Positions 14,664 through 15,248 of a DNA stretch of 15,248 bases are shown here, piece after piece (the first letter of the stretch is position 1; each line of letters begins with the position of its first letter). The position numbers and the translations under genes are program-made. Under the pieces are notes generated by a model. The model ran no database searches and had not been told where the DNA came from. It saw only the letters and a program-made list of their open reading frames with translations. Source of the DNA: Eshraghiella sp050874365 (GTDB lineage: Bacteria > Bacillota > Clostridia > Lachnospirales > Lachnospiraceae); the NCBI GenBank assembly GCA_050874365.1, contig JBNMKN010000037.1, positions 1 through 15,248 of the forward strand, given 5' to 3'.

Positions 14664-14678
14664 AATTAATCCTTCCTT

Positions 14679-15248
14679 TCAAAATAATGTTCTTACAATA
14701 CTTTTAAGTCGCTCTTTACAAAAGACATCACTAAAAAGAAACTCTTCCGAAAGAGTCTCAAGATTATCCGTTGAATACTCAATCTCCCTTGAAAACATAT
14801 GTATACATTCCATATGCCGCTCTTTCGTAAGTATTCCGTCCCTTTTGTAAATATACATATCCATTTCCTTAATAAGTATCAGATTGGCTGTTATAAAATA
14901 TATTTTACCTGCAAAATCGTGGTCATACACAGACTGCAGCAGATATCTGAAAAGATAATAACATACCAGCTTGTCATATCCCATAAACGGATAATTCTCT
15001 TTATTAAAATCAGCCATTATCCTGCCGTAATCACCGTCATGCAACGAAGCTGTCAAATCCTTAACAAACTCCGTCCATTCCTCATTGAGAACCTCCATGG
15101 AATCATAGGTGTCCCAGATTTCCATAATATCCGCTTCTTCAAAAGGCAAAACTTCCCTGCTTATATATTGGGGAACATATTCCAAAACAGCGTTATAATC
15201 ATTCCTGTTAATTAATTCCTGTATATGTTCGCCCGTATCAAGAAGAAC
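14679..15248 (-). CDS. FliB-like protein, C-terminal part (possible flagellin lysine-N-methylase)
   Basis: The reading frame is open from the right edge to a TGA at 14679, so the gene is cut at its 5' end; 189 residues are visible. A TTG at 15185 could be read as a start, but the frame continues without a stop to the edge and has no ribosome binding site there. The segment YYLFRYLLQSVYDHDFAG, the following hydrophobic helix (FITANLILIKEMDMYIY) and FSREIEYSTDNLETL near the end resemble the C-terminal half of FliB, which methylates flagellin lysines. The cysteine cluster expected in the N-terminal half of FliB would lie outside the window. FliB-like proteins in clostridia are often distant from flagellar genes, and none are seen here. 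Its stop overlaps the GH13 ribosome binding site region, so the two are probably in one operon. Confidence 0.5.
   Translation of the reverse strand, partial: VLLDTGEHIQELINRNDYNAVLEYVPQYISREVLPFEEADIMEIWDTYDSMEVLNEEWTEFVKDLTASLHDGDYGRIMADFNKENYPFMGYDKLVCYYLFRYLLQSVYDHDFAGKIYFITANLILIKEMDMYIYKRDGILTKERHMECIHMFSREIEYSTDNLETLSEEFLFSDVFCKERLKSIVRTLF

Noticed and set aside
15183..15185. TTG start for the FliB-like gene
   Set aside because: The frame stays open to the window edge and there is no ribosome binding site before the TTG, so the gene more likely begins outside the window.

Overview
The window looks like chromosomal DNA of a low-GC, Gram-positive anaerobe of the Clostridia, most likely a member of the Lachnospiraceae. 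The reasons are the AT-rich sequence, strong AGGAGG-type ribosome binding sites, lipoprotein signal peptides, a DUF6465-type protein, an uptake system with lineage-typical oddities and a YhaO/YhaN pair. This assignment is an inference from gene content; there is no rRNA. No tRNA, CRISPR array, insertion sequence or prophage gene was seen. It reads as an ordinary housekeeping region with some unusual proteins.

Layout. 1-653 (minus): the 5' part of a phosphate-binding lipoprotein gene (pstS-like), preceded in the same unit by an HPr-like protein that lacks the phosphorylatable histidine. 654-808 (minus): a self-contained mini-gene, with promoter, ribosome binding site and terminator, for a 31-residue membrane protein. 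814-1362 (minus): a DUF6465-like protein with a Lys/Ala/Glu-rich tail, its own promoter and its own terminator. 1382-2768 (minus): a LysE-like membrane protein and a Cof-type HAD phosphatase, translationally coupled. 2795-6666 (minus): a SbcD-like nuclease (YhaO type) and a SbcC-like ATPase (YhaN type) with a membrane hairpin, ending at a strong terminator.

6684-9206 (plus, divergent from yhaO): a three-gene polar amino acid ABC importer of binding lipoprotein, permease and ATPase. The binding protein appears to be circularly permuted: the block that normally ends such proteins sits right after the signal peptide. The ATPase carries an extra basic insert of about 40 residues. 9204-12823 (plus): a glycogen debranching enzyme and a WG-repeat-like lipoprotein. 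Their promoter contains a perfect 18-bp palindrome. 12784-15248 (minus, convergent): a cut-off FliB-like gene, a cytoplasmic GH13 alpha-amylase-type enzyme, and a small membrane protein with a C-terminal zinc ribbon.

Together the window holds nutrient uptake (phosphate, amino acids), intracellular alpha-glucan breakdown (debranching enzyme plus GH13 enzyme, facing each other across a shared terminator) and a DNA-end-processing pair. The observations most worth checking are the permuted binding protein, the 31-residue membrane protein, and the His-less HPr-like protein upstream of pstS.
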